From assembly GCA_947495795.1 (NCBI GenBank), contig CANMAI010000009.1:186001-250000 (forward strand): a stretch of DNA of 64,000 bases, in the 5' to 3' direction. The notes under the pieces were generated by a model that was not told where the DNA came from, did not search any database, and worked only from the letters and a program-made list of their open reading frames with translations. This DNA comes from an uncultured Paracoccaceae bacterium. Its GTDB lineage: Bacteria > Pseudomonadota > Alphaproteobacteria > Rhodobacterales > Rhodobacteraceae. The position numbers and the translations under genes were made by a program. Shown here piece after piece: positions 26,379 through 35,178 of this stretch (positions within the stretch are counted from its first letter, which is position 1; each line of letters opens with the position of its first letter).

Positions 26379-26879
26379 TCAGTGGCCGAGCCGAAGGATA
26401 TAGAAATGATCGTCTCGCGATGTGCCATTTATGCGCACACCATCGGGATGGGTTGCGACGTTTTTAAAGCCATGCGCCTCATAGAACCGGATCGCGCGGT
26501 GGTTCTCCGTATCTACGAACAATTCCAACTGTTCGATGCCAGCGCCCCGCGCTTCCTCGATAAGCCCTTGCATGAGAGTGTGGGCTGCACCTGACCCGTG
26601 ATATTTGCCGCTGACGAAGAAGGGGCCGATCTCGGCGCGGTGGCGGGTGCGTTCGAGCTTTTGGGGGCGATAGCCGCAGAAGCCGATGAGCGTTTCGCCG
26701 TTGAAGACGCCGCGAATGGTGCCGTGGTTCAGGATCTCTTTCAGGCGATCGGGGCCTGGTGAGGCGGTTTCCTCGACCGTCGTGAGGAAGCCCATCGGGT
26801 AGTCGCGGACGCCTTCGATACGGAGCGCTTGCCAATCCTCCGCGTGCTCTGGGCCGAGGTTTTGATACGAAAACGCCAT
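26379..26879 (-). CDS. GNAT-family N-acetyltransferase
   Basis: A 166-residue acetyltransferase that uses acetyl-CoA to modify an amine. The acetyl-CoA loop is VSGKYHGSGAAHTLMQGLIEEA (about 92-113), followed by QLELFVDTENHRAIRFYEAHGFKN, the typical strand 5 / helix 4 region. The start at 26879 removes a long upstream extension with no similarity. The substrate is unknown. It is divergent from the dcw cluster and shares its 5' intergenic region. Confidence 0.9.
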   Translation of the reverse strand: MAFSYQNLGPEHAEDWQALRIEGVRDYPMGFLTTVEETASPGPDRLKEILNHGTIRGVFNGETLIGFCGYRPQKLERTRHRAEIGPFFVSGKYHGSGAAHTLMQGLIEEARGAGIEQLELFVDTENHRAIRFYEAHGFKNVATHPDGVRINGTSRDDHFYILRLGH

Positions 26880-27201
26880 TGTCTGCCTGCCTCCCTTACG
26901 GCTGAATGTCTGCGAAATGCCGCCGGGCAGGATAGCCGGGGTGCGGCGCTCTGCAATGGCTGGATGCCATGAATCGCCACCTTGGCTGTGGATAACCCTG
27001 TGGTCAAACCTGAAATTTGGCCCGAAATTGCCGATAATCAAGAAAATTATTGGGTTTTTATGGGCTGTGATGGGATAGCGATTTAGACGCTATATATAGT
27101 GTTCTATTCTCATAGTTTGTTTATATGTGCCAAAACTGGCCTTGATCACGGTAGATAATTACTCTTGAACATCGCGTGAATCACCCTTGATTTCGCTAAT
27201 G
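26880..27201. other. AT-rich intergenic region upstream of the dcw promoter
   Basis: About 320 bp between the divergent GNAT gene and the mraZ promoter. It contains a perfect DnaA box (26987-26995), an AT-rich tract (27010-27140) with the palindrome CTATATATAG (27090-27099), and GANTC sites at 26971-26975 and 27178-27182. No reading frame is supported. Confidence 0.6.
26987..26995 (-). promoter_or_regulatory. Perfect DnaA box
   Basis: TGTGGATAA on the plus strand is TTATCCACA on the minus strand, the exact 9-mer consensus of DnaA binding. It stands alone, about 230 bp upstream of the predicted dcw promoter and next to an AT-rich stretch. A single box is more consistent with gene regulation than with a replication origin. 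Confidence 0.5.
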
Positions 27202-27236
27202 TGCATAGTTTCCCATTGATTTGCACGGTTTCCCAT
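27201..27236 (-). promoter_or_regulatory. MraZ-type operator repeats
   Basis: On the minus strand TGGGA occurs at 27235-27231 and 27215-27211, with TGCAA and TGCAC at the intermediate 10-bp positions. This gives a 10-nt period: TGGGA, N5, TGCAA, N5, TGGGA, N5, TGCAC. MraZ in other bacteria binds TGGGN repeats spaced by 5 nt upstream of its own gene. One TGGGA lies between the predicted -35 and -10, and the other abuts the -35, as expected for autorepression. Confidence 0.5.
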
Positions 27237-27243
27237 GTAATAC
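27216..27243 (+). promoter_or_regulatory. Predicted dcw/UpsM promoter
   Basis: TTGATT (27216-27221), a 16-bp spacer and TAATAC (27238-27243) predict a start near 27250. That agrees with the beginning of the structured leader and with a leader of about 260 nt before the mraZ start. Confidence 0.5.
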
Positions 27244-27249
27244 CTTACG

Positions 27250-27454
27250 CATCGGAAGGGACGGAAATACAATTTGGGCGCAAGACCCACCTCCAAGGTT
27301 TTAATCGGCAGGTTTCGTACAGGCCCGTCCCTTCCACAAAAAGACTAAACCCGGCTGAGGGTGCGAGCAGGCACGAAGACAAAACCCCAGCTGGAAAAAG
27401 GCCAACACGGCTTCGAGGCGGATCGTGCAAGAGGCGGCACGGTTCGCCTTTTTT
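27250..27454 (+). ncRNA. UpsM-like leader sRNA of the dcw cluster
   Basis: In Rhodobacter sphaeroides the dcw cluster is preceded by a long leader whose premature termination yields the abundant sRNA UpsM, about 206 nt long. Here the predicted start near 27250 and a strong intrinsic terminator ending at 27454 give about 205 nt, and the leader to mraZ is about 260 nt. A perfect 11-bp inverted repeat (27254-27264 with 27327-27337) would fold the 5' half into a long stem. Boundaries are predictions. Identity with UpsM is inferred from position, size and terminator, not from sequence comparison. Confidence 0.65.
27416..27454 (+). terminator. Intrinsic terminator inside the mraZ leader
   Basis: A 13-bp stem (27416-27428 with 27437-27449, including G-T pairs) has an 8-nt loop and is followed directly by five T (27450-27454). 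It ends about 55 nt before mraZ, so it must be read through for dcw expression. This makes it an attenuator. Confidence 0.8.
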
Positions 27455-27508
27455 ACGGCCCGAAAGAGGCTGGAGCCGGGGCGGCGCAGGCAAAAGGGTG
27501 ACACGCAA

Positions 27509-28024
27509 GTGGCACGACGGTTCAGAGGTGAATGGGTCCACAAGGTGGATGCCAAGGGAAGGGTGTCTATTCCGGCGCCCTTTCGGCGTGCTCTGGAGGA
27601 AGGTGATCCGGATTTCGAGCCGAAGGGGAACCCCTATCTCGTGCTGGTTTATGGCCGGAAGAACAAGAATTGCATCGAGGGATATTCCGTCCGCTCCATG
27701 GACGAGGTGGACGATATGATCGCTGCCCTGCCGCGCTATTCCCGTGAGCGGGAAGCGCTGGAGCGGATGATCAACACCCAGTCGAGCCAGGTTCAGGTGG
27801 ATGAGAACGGACGGATCGTGCTGTCTGCGAAGCTGCGCGAAAAGATTGGCGTGGCGAAGGAGGCGGTGCTGGCCGGGATGGGCGACAAGTTCCAGATCTG
27901 GGAGCCCGCTGCCTATGAGGCCGATCAGGCACAGATTGACAACTGGCTGAACGATCAGGACGAGGCGGAGGATCCTTTCGCTCTTCTGGATCGGGCGCGG
28001 CTTGGGGCAGGCAGCGGGGGGTAG
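27509..28024 (+). CDS. mraZ: Division/cell-wall cluster transcriptional repressor MraZ
   Basis: A 171-residue protein with two tandem SpoVT/AbrB-like (MraZ) folds, which forms rings and represses the dcw promoter in other bacteria. First copy: HKVDAKGRVSIPAPFRR (about 10-26). Second copy: VQVDENGRIVLSAKLREKIG (about 98-117). Each holds the conserved DxxGRxxxP-type motif. GTG 27509 matches the usual MraZ start (ARRFRGEW). The upstream in-frame ATG at 27425 falls inside the leader terminator and is unlikely. It lies 3 nt before rsmH. Confidence 0.95.
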   Translation: MARRFRGEWVHKVDAKGRVSIPAPFRRALEEGDPDFEPKGNPYLVLVYGRKNKNCIEGYSVRSMDEVDDMIAALPRYSREREALERMINTQSSQVQVDENGRIVLSAKLREKIGVAKEAVLAGMGDKFQIWEPAAYEADQAQIDNWLNDQDEAEDPFALLDRARLGAGSGG

Positions 28025-28027
28025 GAG

Positions 28028-29020
28028 ATGGTTGATGCCATGGTTGCCCCGCATATTCCCGTACTTCTGGAACCCATTCTCGCACGGATTTCCCCGGTGG
28101 AGGGCGTGTGGCTGGATGGCACTTTCGGGGCCGGGGGATATACGCGTGCGCTTCTGGATGCGGGGGCGGAGAAGGTGATTGCAGTGGACCGCGACCCCGA
28201 GGTTTTCGAGCGGGCGGCAAGCTGGGCCAGTGAATACGGCGACCGGCTGGAGCTGGTGGAGGCCACGTTCGATCAATTGGATACCCTGGTGGATGTGCCG
28301 CTGGCGGGGGTGGTGCTGGATATTGGCGTCTCCTCCATGCAGATCGACCAGCCGGGGCGGGGGTTCTCGTTTCAGAAGGATGGCCCGCTGGATATGCGGA
28401 TGAGCGGCAGCGGGCATTCGGCGGCCGATATCGTGAACACGGCCGATGAAGGAATGCTGGCGGATATTCTTTATCAGTATGGCGAGGAGCGGGCCTCGCG
28501 CCGGATCGCGCGGCGGATCGTGGAGGCGCGGGCGAATGCGCCGCTTACGCGGACGGGCGCTTTGGCCAAGGTGATCGAGGGCGCGTTGCCACCCGCGCGG
28601 CCTGGGCAGATGCACCCGGCAACGCGCAGTTTTCAGGCGTTGCGGATCGCGGTGAATGATGAGTTGGGGCAGTTGGTGCGCGGGCTGATCGCGGCGGAGC
28701 GGGCCCTGGCCCCCGGCGGCTGGCTGGTGGTCGTGACGTTTCATTCGCTGGAGGATCGGATTGTGAAGCGGTTCTTTCAGCAGCGCAGCGGTGCGGCACC
28801 CAAGGGCAACAGATATGCGCCCGAAGTGGCAGTGGACGAGGCGCGGTTCGAACTGGTTTCGCGCAAGGCCGTGGTGGCGGATGAGGATGAGATGGCGGCG
28901 AACCCGCGCGCACGCTCGGCCAAGTTGCGGCTGGCGCGGCGGCGGGACGTACCGGCGGGGCCGGTGGATATGGGCAAGCTGGGGTTGCCACCTTTGGATC
29001 TGGCAGGAGAGAGACGATGA
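28028..29020 (+). CDS. rsmH: 16S rRNA (cytosine(1402)-N(4))-methyltransferase
   Basis: SAM-dependent methyltransferase of 330 residues that modifies C1402 in the ribosomal P site. Motifs are HIPVLLEP near the N-terminus, the SAM-binding [15 protein letters not shown] (about 29-43), [22 protein letters not shown], and the family C-terminal [18 protein letters not shown]. The C-terminal tail is Arg/Ala-rich. It is second in the dcw operon, and its last four bases overlap the ftsL start (ATGA). Confidence 0.97.
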   Translation: MVDAMVAPHIPVLLEPILARISPVEGVWLDGTFGAGGYTRALLDAGAEKVIAVDRDPEVFERAASWASEYGDRLELVEATFDQLDTLVDVPLAGVVLDIGVSSMQIDQPGRGFSFQKDGPLDMRMSGSGHSAADIVNTADEGMLADILYQYGEERASRRIARRIVEARANAPLTRTGALAKVIEGALPPARPGQMHPATRSFQALRIAVNDELGQLVRGLIAAERALAPGGWLVVVTFHSLEDRIVKRFFQQRSGAAPKGNRYAPEVAVDEARFELVSRKAVVADEDEMAANPRARSAKLRLARRRDVPAGPVDMGKLGLPPLDLAGERR

Positions 29021-29370
29021 AGACGGTGATGACAATCGGCGCTGTGGCCCTTGTGGTGGCGTTCGCCTTCTGGGCTTACGGCGTGAACTACGCCACGCAG
29101 GATGCGGAGCGGCGGGTTGCGGCGCTGCGGCTGGAGATCGCCGAAGAGAAGGCGACAATCGCGATGCTGCGGGCGGAGTGGGCGTATCTCAACCGGCCCG
29201 ACCGTTTGCGCGAACTGGCGGAGCTGCATTTCGGAGATCTCGGTTTGATGCCGCTGGATGCAGCACATTTCAGCGATGCGGCCCTGCTGCCCTTCCCGCC
29301 GGATGAGCATCTGCCGCTTCTCGGGTCCGAGATTGACCGGCTTCTCTTCACGGCACAGGTCACGGAATGA
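29017..29370 (+). CDS. ftsL: Cell division protein FtsL
   Basis: A 117-residue bitopic protein: a short cytosolic start, a membrane helix (about 4-22, [18 protein letters not shown]), and a periplasmic coiled coil (about 28-60, [20 protein letters not shown]). It carries the alphaproteobacterial [14 protein letters not shown] motif. FtsL with FtsB and FtsQ activates septal peptidoglycan synthesis. Assignment rests on topology, that motif, and position between rsmH and ftsI, with 4-nt overlaps on both sides. Confidence 0.88.
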   Translation: MKTVMTIGAVALVVAFAFWAYGVNYATQDAERRVAALRLEIAEEKATIAMLRAEWAYLNRPDRLRELAELHFGDLGLMPLDAAHFSDAALLPFPPDEHLPLLGSEIDRLLFTAQVTE

Positions 29371-31109
29371 TCCGCGCGCCGCTGCGCCCCCTTGCGCGGA
29401 TCCTGACCGCGCGCGCCAATGGCGAGGATCCGGACAGGATCGAGGCCGAGGCGCGGGCGGCGCGGATGCGTGCGAAACTGCGTGCGGAGCGGCAGCGGGC
29501 CGAGCGGCGGCTTTGGCTGCTGGCGGCCACTTTCCTGATGGCCTTCGGCACGGTTGCCGGGCGCATGGGCGTGCTGGCCGCAAGCGATCCGGTGGAGCCG
29601 GAAAACGGCTATGCGGCAGCGCATATCGCCAACCAGCGGGCCGATATTCTGGATGCCAAGGGGCGGATACTGGCGACGAACCTGCGCACAAACTCGCTTT
29701 ACGCGCAGCCCCATATGATGGTGGACAAGGTTGCGGCAGCGAACGGACTGGCCGAGATTTTTCCCGATATCACGGCGGAGGGGATGCTGGCGCAGTTCGA
29801 GAAGCGCAAGAAGTTTGTGTGGATCAAGCGCTCGCTTTCGCCTGAGCAGTTGCAGGCGGTGCATGATCTGGGCGAGCCGGGGCTGCTGTTCGGCCCGCGC
29901 GAGATGCGGCTTTACCCCAATGGCCCGATTGCGGCGCATGTGCTGGGCGGTACGCGTTTCGGGCAGGAGGGTGTGCATGCGGCCGAGGTGATCGGCATGG
30001 CCGGCGTGGAGCTGACCTATGACAAGTTCCTGCGTGATCCTGCGGAGGCGGGCAAGCCGCTGGAGCTTTCGATTGATCTGTCCGTGCAGGCGGCGGTGGA
30101 GCAGGTGCTGGCCGGTGGCATGGTGCTGATGAATGCCAAGGGGGCTGCAGCGGTACTGATGGAGGCCGATACCGGCCAGATCGTGGCGCTGGCGAGCCTG
30201 CCGGATTTTGACCCCAACAAGCGACCTCAGGCCGGAGCCGACCCGGCGGAAAGCCCGATTTTCAACCGGGCGGCGCAGGGTGTCTATGAGATGGGATCGA
30301 CGCTGAAGATTTTCACGGCCGCGATGGGGCTGGAGACGGGGCTTTATGCGGCTTCGACGATGATCGACACCAAGGGGCCGCTGGTCTGGGGCAAGTTCAA
30401 GATCCGCGATTTCCACGATTATGGGCCGCTGCTGAGCCTGCGGGATGTGATCGTCAAATCCTCCAATATCGGGACGGCGCGGATCGCGATCGAGGCGGGG
30501 GCAGAGCGGCAGAAAGCCTATCTGCGCAAGCTGGGTTTCCTTGAGCCGGTGCCGGTGGAATTGCCGGAGGCGCGGCGGTCCAAGCCGCTGTTGCCGTCGC
30601 GCTGGAGCGAGCTTTCGACGATGACCATCTCCTACGGGCACGGGATCGCGATCACGCCGCTGCATCTGGCGACGGGCTACGCGACGGTGGCCAACGGCGG
30701 CATGAAGGTGACACCGAGCCTTGTGAAGGGCGGTGGGGGAGTGGGAGAGCGGGTGATTTCCGAAAAGACCTCCGCCGAATTGCGCAGCATGTTGCGGGCT
30801 GTCGTGACGGAGGGTACGGCCTCTCTCGGCGAGGTGCCGGGCTATAATGTGGGCGGCAAGACGGGCACGGCGGACAAGCCCAACCCGCAGGGCGGCTATT
30901 ACGACGACAAGGTGATGGCGACTTTTGCCAGCATGTTTCCTGCGGAAGATCCGAAATATGTGCTGATCGTGACGCTGGATGAGCCGGAAATACAGCTGGG
31001 CCGGGACCCGAAACGGACGGCAGGCTGGACGGCGGTACCTGTGGCGGCAGAGATGATCCGCCGGATTGCGCCGTTGATGAACATGCACCCGCAGCCTAAA
31101 GAGGGCTGA
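29367..31109 (+). CDS. ftsI: Septal peptidoglycan transpeptidase FtsI (PBP3)
   Basis: A 580-residue class B penicillin-binding protein that crosslinks septal peptidoglycan with FtsW. A basic cytosolic start (about 1-50) precedes one membrane helix (50-70), then the PBP dimerisation domain (LDAKGRILATNL near 93) and the transpeptidase domain. Active-site motifs are S311-TLK314, S365-S-N367 and K498-TGT. The C-terminal third (SYGHGIAITPLHLATGYATVANGG) is canonical. It overlaps ftsL by 4 nt and is followed 3 nt later by murE. Confidence 0.97.
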   Translation: MIRAPLRPLARILTARANGEDPDRIEAEARAARMRAKLRAERQRAERRLWLLAATFLMAFGTVAGRMGVLAASDPVEPENGYAAAHIANQRADILDAKGRILATNLRTNSLYAQPHMMVDKVAAANGLAEIFPDITAEGMLAQFEKRKKFVWIKRSLSPEQLQAVHDLGEPGLLFGPREMRLYPNGPIAAHVLGGTRFGQEGVHAAEVIGMAGVELTYDKFLRDPAEAGKPLELSIDLSVQAAVEQVLAGGMVLMNAKGAAAVLMEADTGQIVALASLPDFDPNKRPQAGADPAESPIFNRAAQGVYEMGSTLKIFTAAMGLETGLYAASTMIDTKGPLVWGKFKIRDFHDYGPLLSLRDVIVKSSNIGTARIAIEAGAERQKAYLRKLGFLEPVPVELPEARRSKPLLPSRWSELSTMTISYGHGIAITPLHLATGYATVANGGMKVTPSLVKGGGGVGERVISEKTSAELRSMLRAVVTEGTASLGEVPGYNVGGKTGTADKPNPQGGYYDDKVMATFASMFPAEDPKYVLIVTLDEPEIQLGRDPKRTAGWTAVPVAAEMIRRIAPLMNMHPQPKEG

Positions 31110-31112
31110 GAT

Positions 31113-32618
31113 TTGACGGAGGCTGGTGTGGTCAAGGAACTGGAAGAACTGGGGCTTCTGACCGGGGCGCAACGGGCCGGGCGCTGGCAGGGCAAGGCCG
31201 CGCTGACGGGCCTTTCCGTGGACAGCCGCACCGTGAAGCCCGGCCATCTTTTCTTTGCCGTTCCAGGCAGCACCCTGCATGGCGGGGAATTCGTGCAATA
31301 TGCCCTGCGGATGGGCGCGGCTGCCGTGGTGACGGATGCCGAGGGTTTGGCGCTGGCGGAGCGGGATTGCGGGCCAATCGATGTGCCGGTGGTCGTCCAT
31401 CCCGATCCGCGCATGGCGCTGGCGATTGCCGCGCGGCGCTGGTTTGCCGACCAGCCCGAGACGATGGTGGCGGTGACCGGGACGAACGGCAAGACCTCTG
31501 TCGCGAGTTTCACGCGCCAGATCTGGGAGCAGCTTGGCGCATCGGCGGTGAATTTCGGGACGACCGGCGTGGAGGGCGCGGTTGCCGCCCCTTTGAGCCA
31601 CACGACGCCCGAGCCGATCACGCTGCACCGGTTGCTGGCCGATCTTGCGGCCAAGGGTGTGAGCCACGGGGCGATGGAGGCCTCCTCCCACGGGTTGGTG
31701 CAGCGGCGTCTGGATGGTGTGCGGCTGCGGGCCGCGGCCTTCACGAATATCAGCCGCGATCATCTGGATTATCACGACAGTTTCGAAGACTACTTTCAGG
31801 CCAAGGCCGGGTTGTTCACGCGCGTTCTGCCAAAGGACGGCATAGCGGTGATCAACACGGATGATCCCGGCGGCGCGCGGCTGAAGACGATGGCCAGAGC
31901 ACGCGGGCAGAAGGTGATCTCCGTCGGTTCCGGGCTGGTGGATCTGGAGATTTTGGGGCGGCGGTTCGATACCACCGGGCAGGATCTGCGGTTCTCCTTT
32001 GAGGGCAAGGTGTATATGGCGCGGCTGAACCTGATCGGCGGGTTTCAGGCCTCGAATGCTCTGGTTGCCGCCGGTTTGGCGCTGGCCTCCGGTTTTGAGA
32101 TGGGCGATGTGGCGCAGGCTCTGGAGAGCCTCACGACCGTGCGGGGCCGGATGGAGCGGGCGGCGGTGCGCGGCAACGGCGCTGCGGTTTACGTGGATTA
32201 TTCGCACACGCCCGACGCGCTGGCCACGGCCTTGCAGGCGATGCGCCCCCATGTGATGGGGCGGCTGATCGTGGTGTTTGGTGCCGGCGGCGACCGCGAC
32301 CCCGGAAAGCGGCCCCTGATGGGTGCTGCGGCCGCCGAGTTTGCGGATGTGGCCTATGTGACGGATGACAACCCACGCTCGGAAGATCCGGCGGCCATTC
32401 GGGCCGAAGTGATGGCGGGATGCCCGGAGGCTGTGGAGATCGGCGACCGTGCGGCGGCCATTCTGGCCGGTGTGGATGCTTTGCAGCCCGGCGATACACT
32501 GCTGATTGCGGGCAAGGGGCACGAGACCGGGCAGATTATTGGCGATGACGTGCTGCCCTTTGATGATGCCGAACAGGCGAGCGTGGCGGTGGCGGCGCTT
32601 GAGGGATTGGGCGCGTGA
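31113..32618 (+). CDS. murE: UDP-MurNAc-tripeptide synthetase MurE
   Basis: A 501-residue Mur ligase that adds meso-diaminopimelate to UDP-MurNAc-L-Ala-D-Glu using ATP. The ATP loop is TGTNGKTSVASF (about 123-134). Later blocks are SSHGL, FTNISRDHLDYHDSFEDYFQAK, VRGRMERA, and VYVDYSHTPDALATALQA. The DAP-selecting DDNPRSEDP motif is present near residue 417. TTG 31113 has a GAGGG 7 nt upstream. GTG 31128, with GGAGG 5 nt upstream, is an equally good start. Confidence 0.96.
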   Translation: MTEAGVVKELEELGLLTGAQRAGRWQGKAALTGLSVDSRTVKPGHLFFAVPGSTLHGGEFVQYALRMGAAAVVTDAEGLALAERDCGPIDVPVVVHPDPRMALAIAARRWFADQPETMVAVTGTNGKTSVASFTRQIWEQLGASAVNFGTTGVEGAVAAPLSHTTPEPITLHRLLADLAAKGVSHGAMEASSHGLVQRRLDGVRLRAAAFTNISRDHLDYHDSFEDYFQAKAGLFTRVLPKDGIAVINTDDPGGARLKTMARARGQKVISVGSGLVDLEILGRRFDTTGQDLRFSFEGKVYMARLNLIGGFQASNALVAAGLALASGFEMGDVAQALESLTTVRGRMERAAVRGNGAAVYVDYSHTPDALATALQAMRPHVMGRLIVVFGAGGDRDPGKRPLMGAAAAEFADVAYVTDDNPRSEDPAAIRAEVMAGCPEAVEIGDRAAAILAGVDALQPGDTLLIAGKGHETGQIIGDDVLPFDDAEQASVAVAALEGLGA

Positions 32619-34060
32619 GCCTCTGGACCGCTGCAGAGGCTTTGGAGGCCACGGGCGGTGCGGGAGTTGCGAACTGGAAGGCGACGGGTGTTTCGATTGA
32701 TACGCGAACGCTCGAGCCGGGCGATCTTTTCGTCGCACTCAAGGATATCAGGGATGGCCATGATTTCGTGAAGGCGGCGCTGGCCAAAGGGGCGGCGGCG
32801 GCGCTGGTCTCTCATGTGCCGGACGGTGTGCCCGCGGATGCGCCACTGCTTCTGGTGCCAGATGTGCTGGAGGGGTTGCGCGCGTTGGCACGGGCTGCGC
32901 GGGCGCGGATTTCGGGCAAGGTGGTCGGGGTTACGGGTTCGGTTGGCAAGACCGGCACGAAGGAGATGTTGCGGACGGCCCTGAGCGGGCAGGGCCTGTG
33001 CCATGCGGCGGAGAAGAGCTTCAACAATCATTGGGGTGTGCCGCTGACGTTGGCGCGGATGCCGCGCGAGACGGATTTCGCGGTGATCGAGATCGGGATG
33101 AATGCGCCGGGCGAGATCGCGCCCCTGGCCAAGCTTGCGCGGCTGGATGTGGCGGTGGTGACAACGGTGGCGGAGGTGCATCTGGCCGCATTCGACAGCC
33201 TTGAGGGTATTGCCGTGGAGAAGGGTGCCATCTGCGAGGGGCTGGTGCCCGGCGGTGTGGCAGTGCTGAACGGGGACATCGGAACGGCCGGGATTTTGCG
33301 CGCAGCGGCGGAGGCTGCGGATGCGCGGATTGTGGAATTCGGCACCGGTGACTTTGCCGCAAGGCTGGGGCCGGTGCGGTTGCAAAGCCTTGGCACGACG
33401 GCAGAGGCGGAGCTTTCGGGTGTGCCCATCATGTTCAAGCTGGGCGCGCCGGGGGCGCATCTGGCGATGAATGCGCTGGCCGTTTTGGCGGCGGTGGAGG
33501 CTTTGGGCGCGGATATTGCAGTGGCCGCACTGGCGCTGGCGGGATGGGTGCCGCCCGAGGGGCGGGGTGCGCGCTGGTCTATCGCGCTGGGGCCTGCGGG
33601 GATCGATGGCTCCGTTCTGCTGATTGACGAGAGCTACAATGCCAATCCGTTGGCGATGGGTGCCGCCTTTGAAGTTTTCGTGCAGGCCAAGCCTATGGAC
33701 GGGCAGGGGCGCAAGATGATTGGGCGGCGTGTGGCCTTTCTGGGCGATATGCTGGAACTGGGCCCGGATGAGGCAGCGATGCACGGCGCGCTGGCGGAGC
33801 ATCCGGCGATGAAGGATATCACGTCGGTGCATTGCGCCGGGCCATTGATGCGGGCTCTGCACGACGCTTTGCCGCCGGAGAAGCGCGGCGAATGGCACCC
33901 GGATACGGATGCGCTGGCGGCCCGCGTGCCACGGCTGGTGGATGCGGGCGATGTGGTGATGGTGAAGGGCTCGCTCGGCTCCAATCTCGCCGTTGTGGTT
34001 GACGCGATCAAGAAACTGGGCGATGCCACGGATATGCGTAAGGCGGAGGATACCCCCTAG
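32615..34060 (+). CDS. murF: UDP-MurNAc-tripeptide-D-Ala-D-Ala ligase MurF
   Basis: A 481-residue Mur ligase that adds D-Ala-D-Ala to complete the pentapeptide. Motifs: SIDTRTLEPGDLFVAL (about 28-43), ATP loop VTGSVGKTGTKEML, KSFNNHWGVPLTLARMP, EIGMNAPGEI, and the MurF-specific IDESYNANPLAMGAAF. Starts at GTG 32615, overlapping the murE stop by 4 nt. mraY starts at the very next base after its stop, so translation is tightly coupled. Confidence 0.97.
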   Translation: MSLWTAAEALEATGGAGVANWKATGVSIDTRTLEPGDLFVALKDIRDGHDFVKAALAKGAAAALVSHVPDGVPADAPLLLVPDVLEGLRALARAARARISGKVVGVTGSVGKTGTKEMLRTALSGQGLCHAAEKSFNNHWGVPLTLARMPRETDFAVIEIGMNAPGEIAPLAKLARLDVAVVTTVAEVHLAAFDSLEGIAVEKGAICEGLVPGGVAVLNGDIGTAGILRAAAEAADARIVEFGTGDFAARLGPVRLQSLGTTAEAELSGVPIMFKLGAPGAHLAMNALAVLAAVEALGADIAVAALALAGWVPPEGRGARWSIALGPAGIDGSVLLIDESYNANPLAMGAAFEVFVQAKPMDGQGRKMIGRRVAFLGDMLELGPDEAAMHGALAEHPAMKDITSVHCAGPLMRALHDALPPEKRGEWHPDTDALAARVPRLVDAGDVVMVKGSLGSNLAVVVDAIKKLGDATDMRKAEDTP

Positions 34061-35170
34061 ATGTTGTATTTTTTAAGCGAGCTTTCGGATGGCGGGGACA
34101 TTTTCAACCTCTTTCGCTATATCACCTTCCGGGCTGGTGGCGCGTTTCTGACGGCCTTGATTTTCGGGTTTGTGTTCGGGCAGCCGCTGATCAACCTGTT
34201 GCGGAAGAAGCAGAAGAAGGGCCAGCCCATTCGGGAAGATGGACCCGAGAGCCATATTTTGGCCAAGGCCGGGACGCCGACGATGGGGGGGCTGCTTATC
34301 CTCTCGGCCTTGGTGCTTTCAACGGCGTTGTGGGCGCGACTGGACAATGGATTTGTGTGGCTTGTGCTGTTCGTGACGGTGGCCTTCGGGCTGATCGGGT
34401 TTGCTGATGATTATGCCAAGGTTTCCAAGAATAACACGGATGGGGTTTCGGGCCGGGTGCGGCTGGGGATCGGATTTGTGGTGGCCGCGATTGCGGCTGT
34501 TTGGGCGATGTATCTGCACGGGATCAATGACGCCTTGACGTCTGATCCGGCCCTTTCGGGGCGGCTGGCCTTTCCGGTGTTCAAGGATACGTTGCTCAAT
34601 CTGAGCGTCCTGTTTGTGCCGTTTGCGATGATCGTGATCGTTGGCGCGGCCAATGCGGTGAACATGACGGACGGGCTGGACGGCCTTGCAATCATGCCGG
34701 TGATGATCGCGGGCGGCTCTTTCGGGATTATTGCCTATGTGGTGGGGCGGACGGATTTTACCGAATATCTGGATGTGCACTACGTGCGGGGAACCGGGGA
34801 AATCACGATCTTCACGGCGGCCCTGATCGGCGGTGGGCTGGGGTTCCTGTGGTACAATGCACCACCTGCAGCTGTGTTTATGGGCGATACCGGAAGCCTC
34901 GCTTTGGGCGGTGCTTTGGGCGCGATTGCGGTGGCCACGAAGCACGAGATCGTGCTGGCCATTATCGGCGGGCTTTTCGTGGTGGAGGCGCTGAGCGTGA
35001 TCATCCAGGTGCTTTACTACAAGCGGACGAAGAAGCGCGTGTTTCTGATGGCGCCCATTCACCATCACTTCGAGAAGAAGGGTTGGGCGGAGCCGCAGAT
35101 CGTGATCCGGTTCTGGATCATCTCGGTTATCCTCGCGATTATCGGGCTTGCGACACTGAAACTGCGGTAA
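34061..35170 (+). CDS. mraY: Phospho-MurNAc-pentapeptide transferase MraY
   Basis: A 369-residue integral membrane enzyme (about ten helices) that moves phospho-MurNAc-pentapeptide to undecaprenyl phosphate, giving lipid I. Signature motifs are [23 protein letters not shown] (about 46-68), the aspartate-rich [34 protein letters not shown], and the MraY-specific [12 protein letters not shown] near residue 331. After it the canonical order is interrupted by two unrelated genes before murD. Confidence 0.98.
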   Translation: MLYFLSELSDGGDIFNLFRYITFRAGGAFLTALIFGFVFGQPLINLLRKKQKKGQPIREDGPESHILAKAGTPTMGGLLILSALVLSTALWARLDNGFVWLVLFVTVAFGLIGFADDYAKVSKNNTDGVSGRVRLGIGFVVAAIAAVWAMYLHGINDALTSDPALSGRLAFPVFKDTLLNLSVLFVPFAMIVIVGAANAVNMTDGLDGLAIMPVMIAGGSFGIIAYVVGRTDFTEYLDVHYVRGTGEITIFTAALIGGGLGFLWYNAPPAAVFMGDTGSLALGGALGAIAVATKHEIVLAIIGGLFVVEALSVIIQVLYYKRTKKRVFLMAPIHHHFEKKGWAEPQIVIRFWIISVILAIIGLATLKLR

Positions 35171-35178
35171 GTTGGGTG

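Noticed and set aside
26987-27140. DnaA box next to an AT-rich tract as a replication origin
   Set aside because: There is only one DnaA box, and no dnaA, gidA, parAB or hemE gene is nearby. A regulatory site fits better.
29088-32738. A 1,216-codon open frame on the minus strand across ftsI, murE and murF
   Set aside because: It is antisense to strongly conserved genes, is rich in Arg/His/Pro/Gln, has no motif, and results from GC-rich third positions. Similar long antisense frames occur at 27245-29158, 43967-45319 and 47012-48487.
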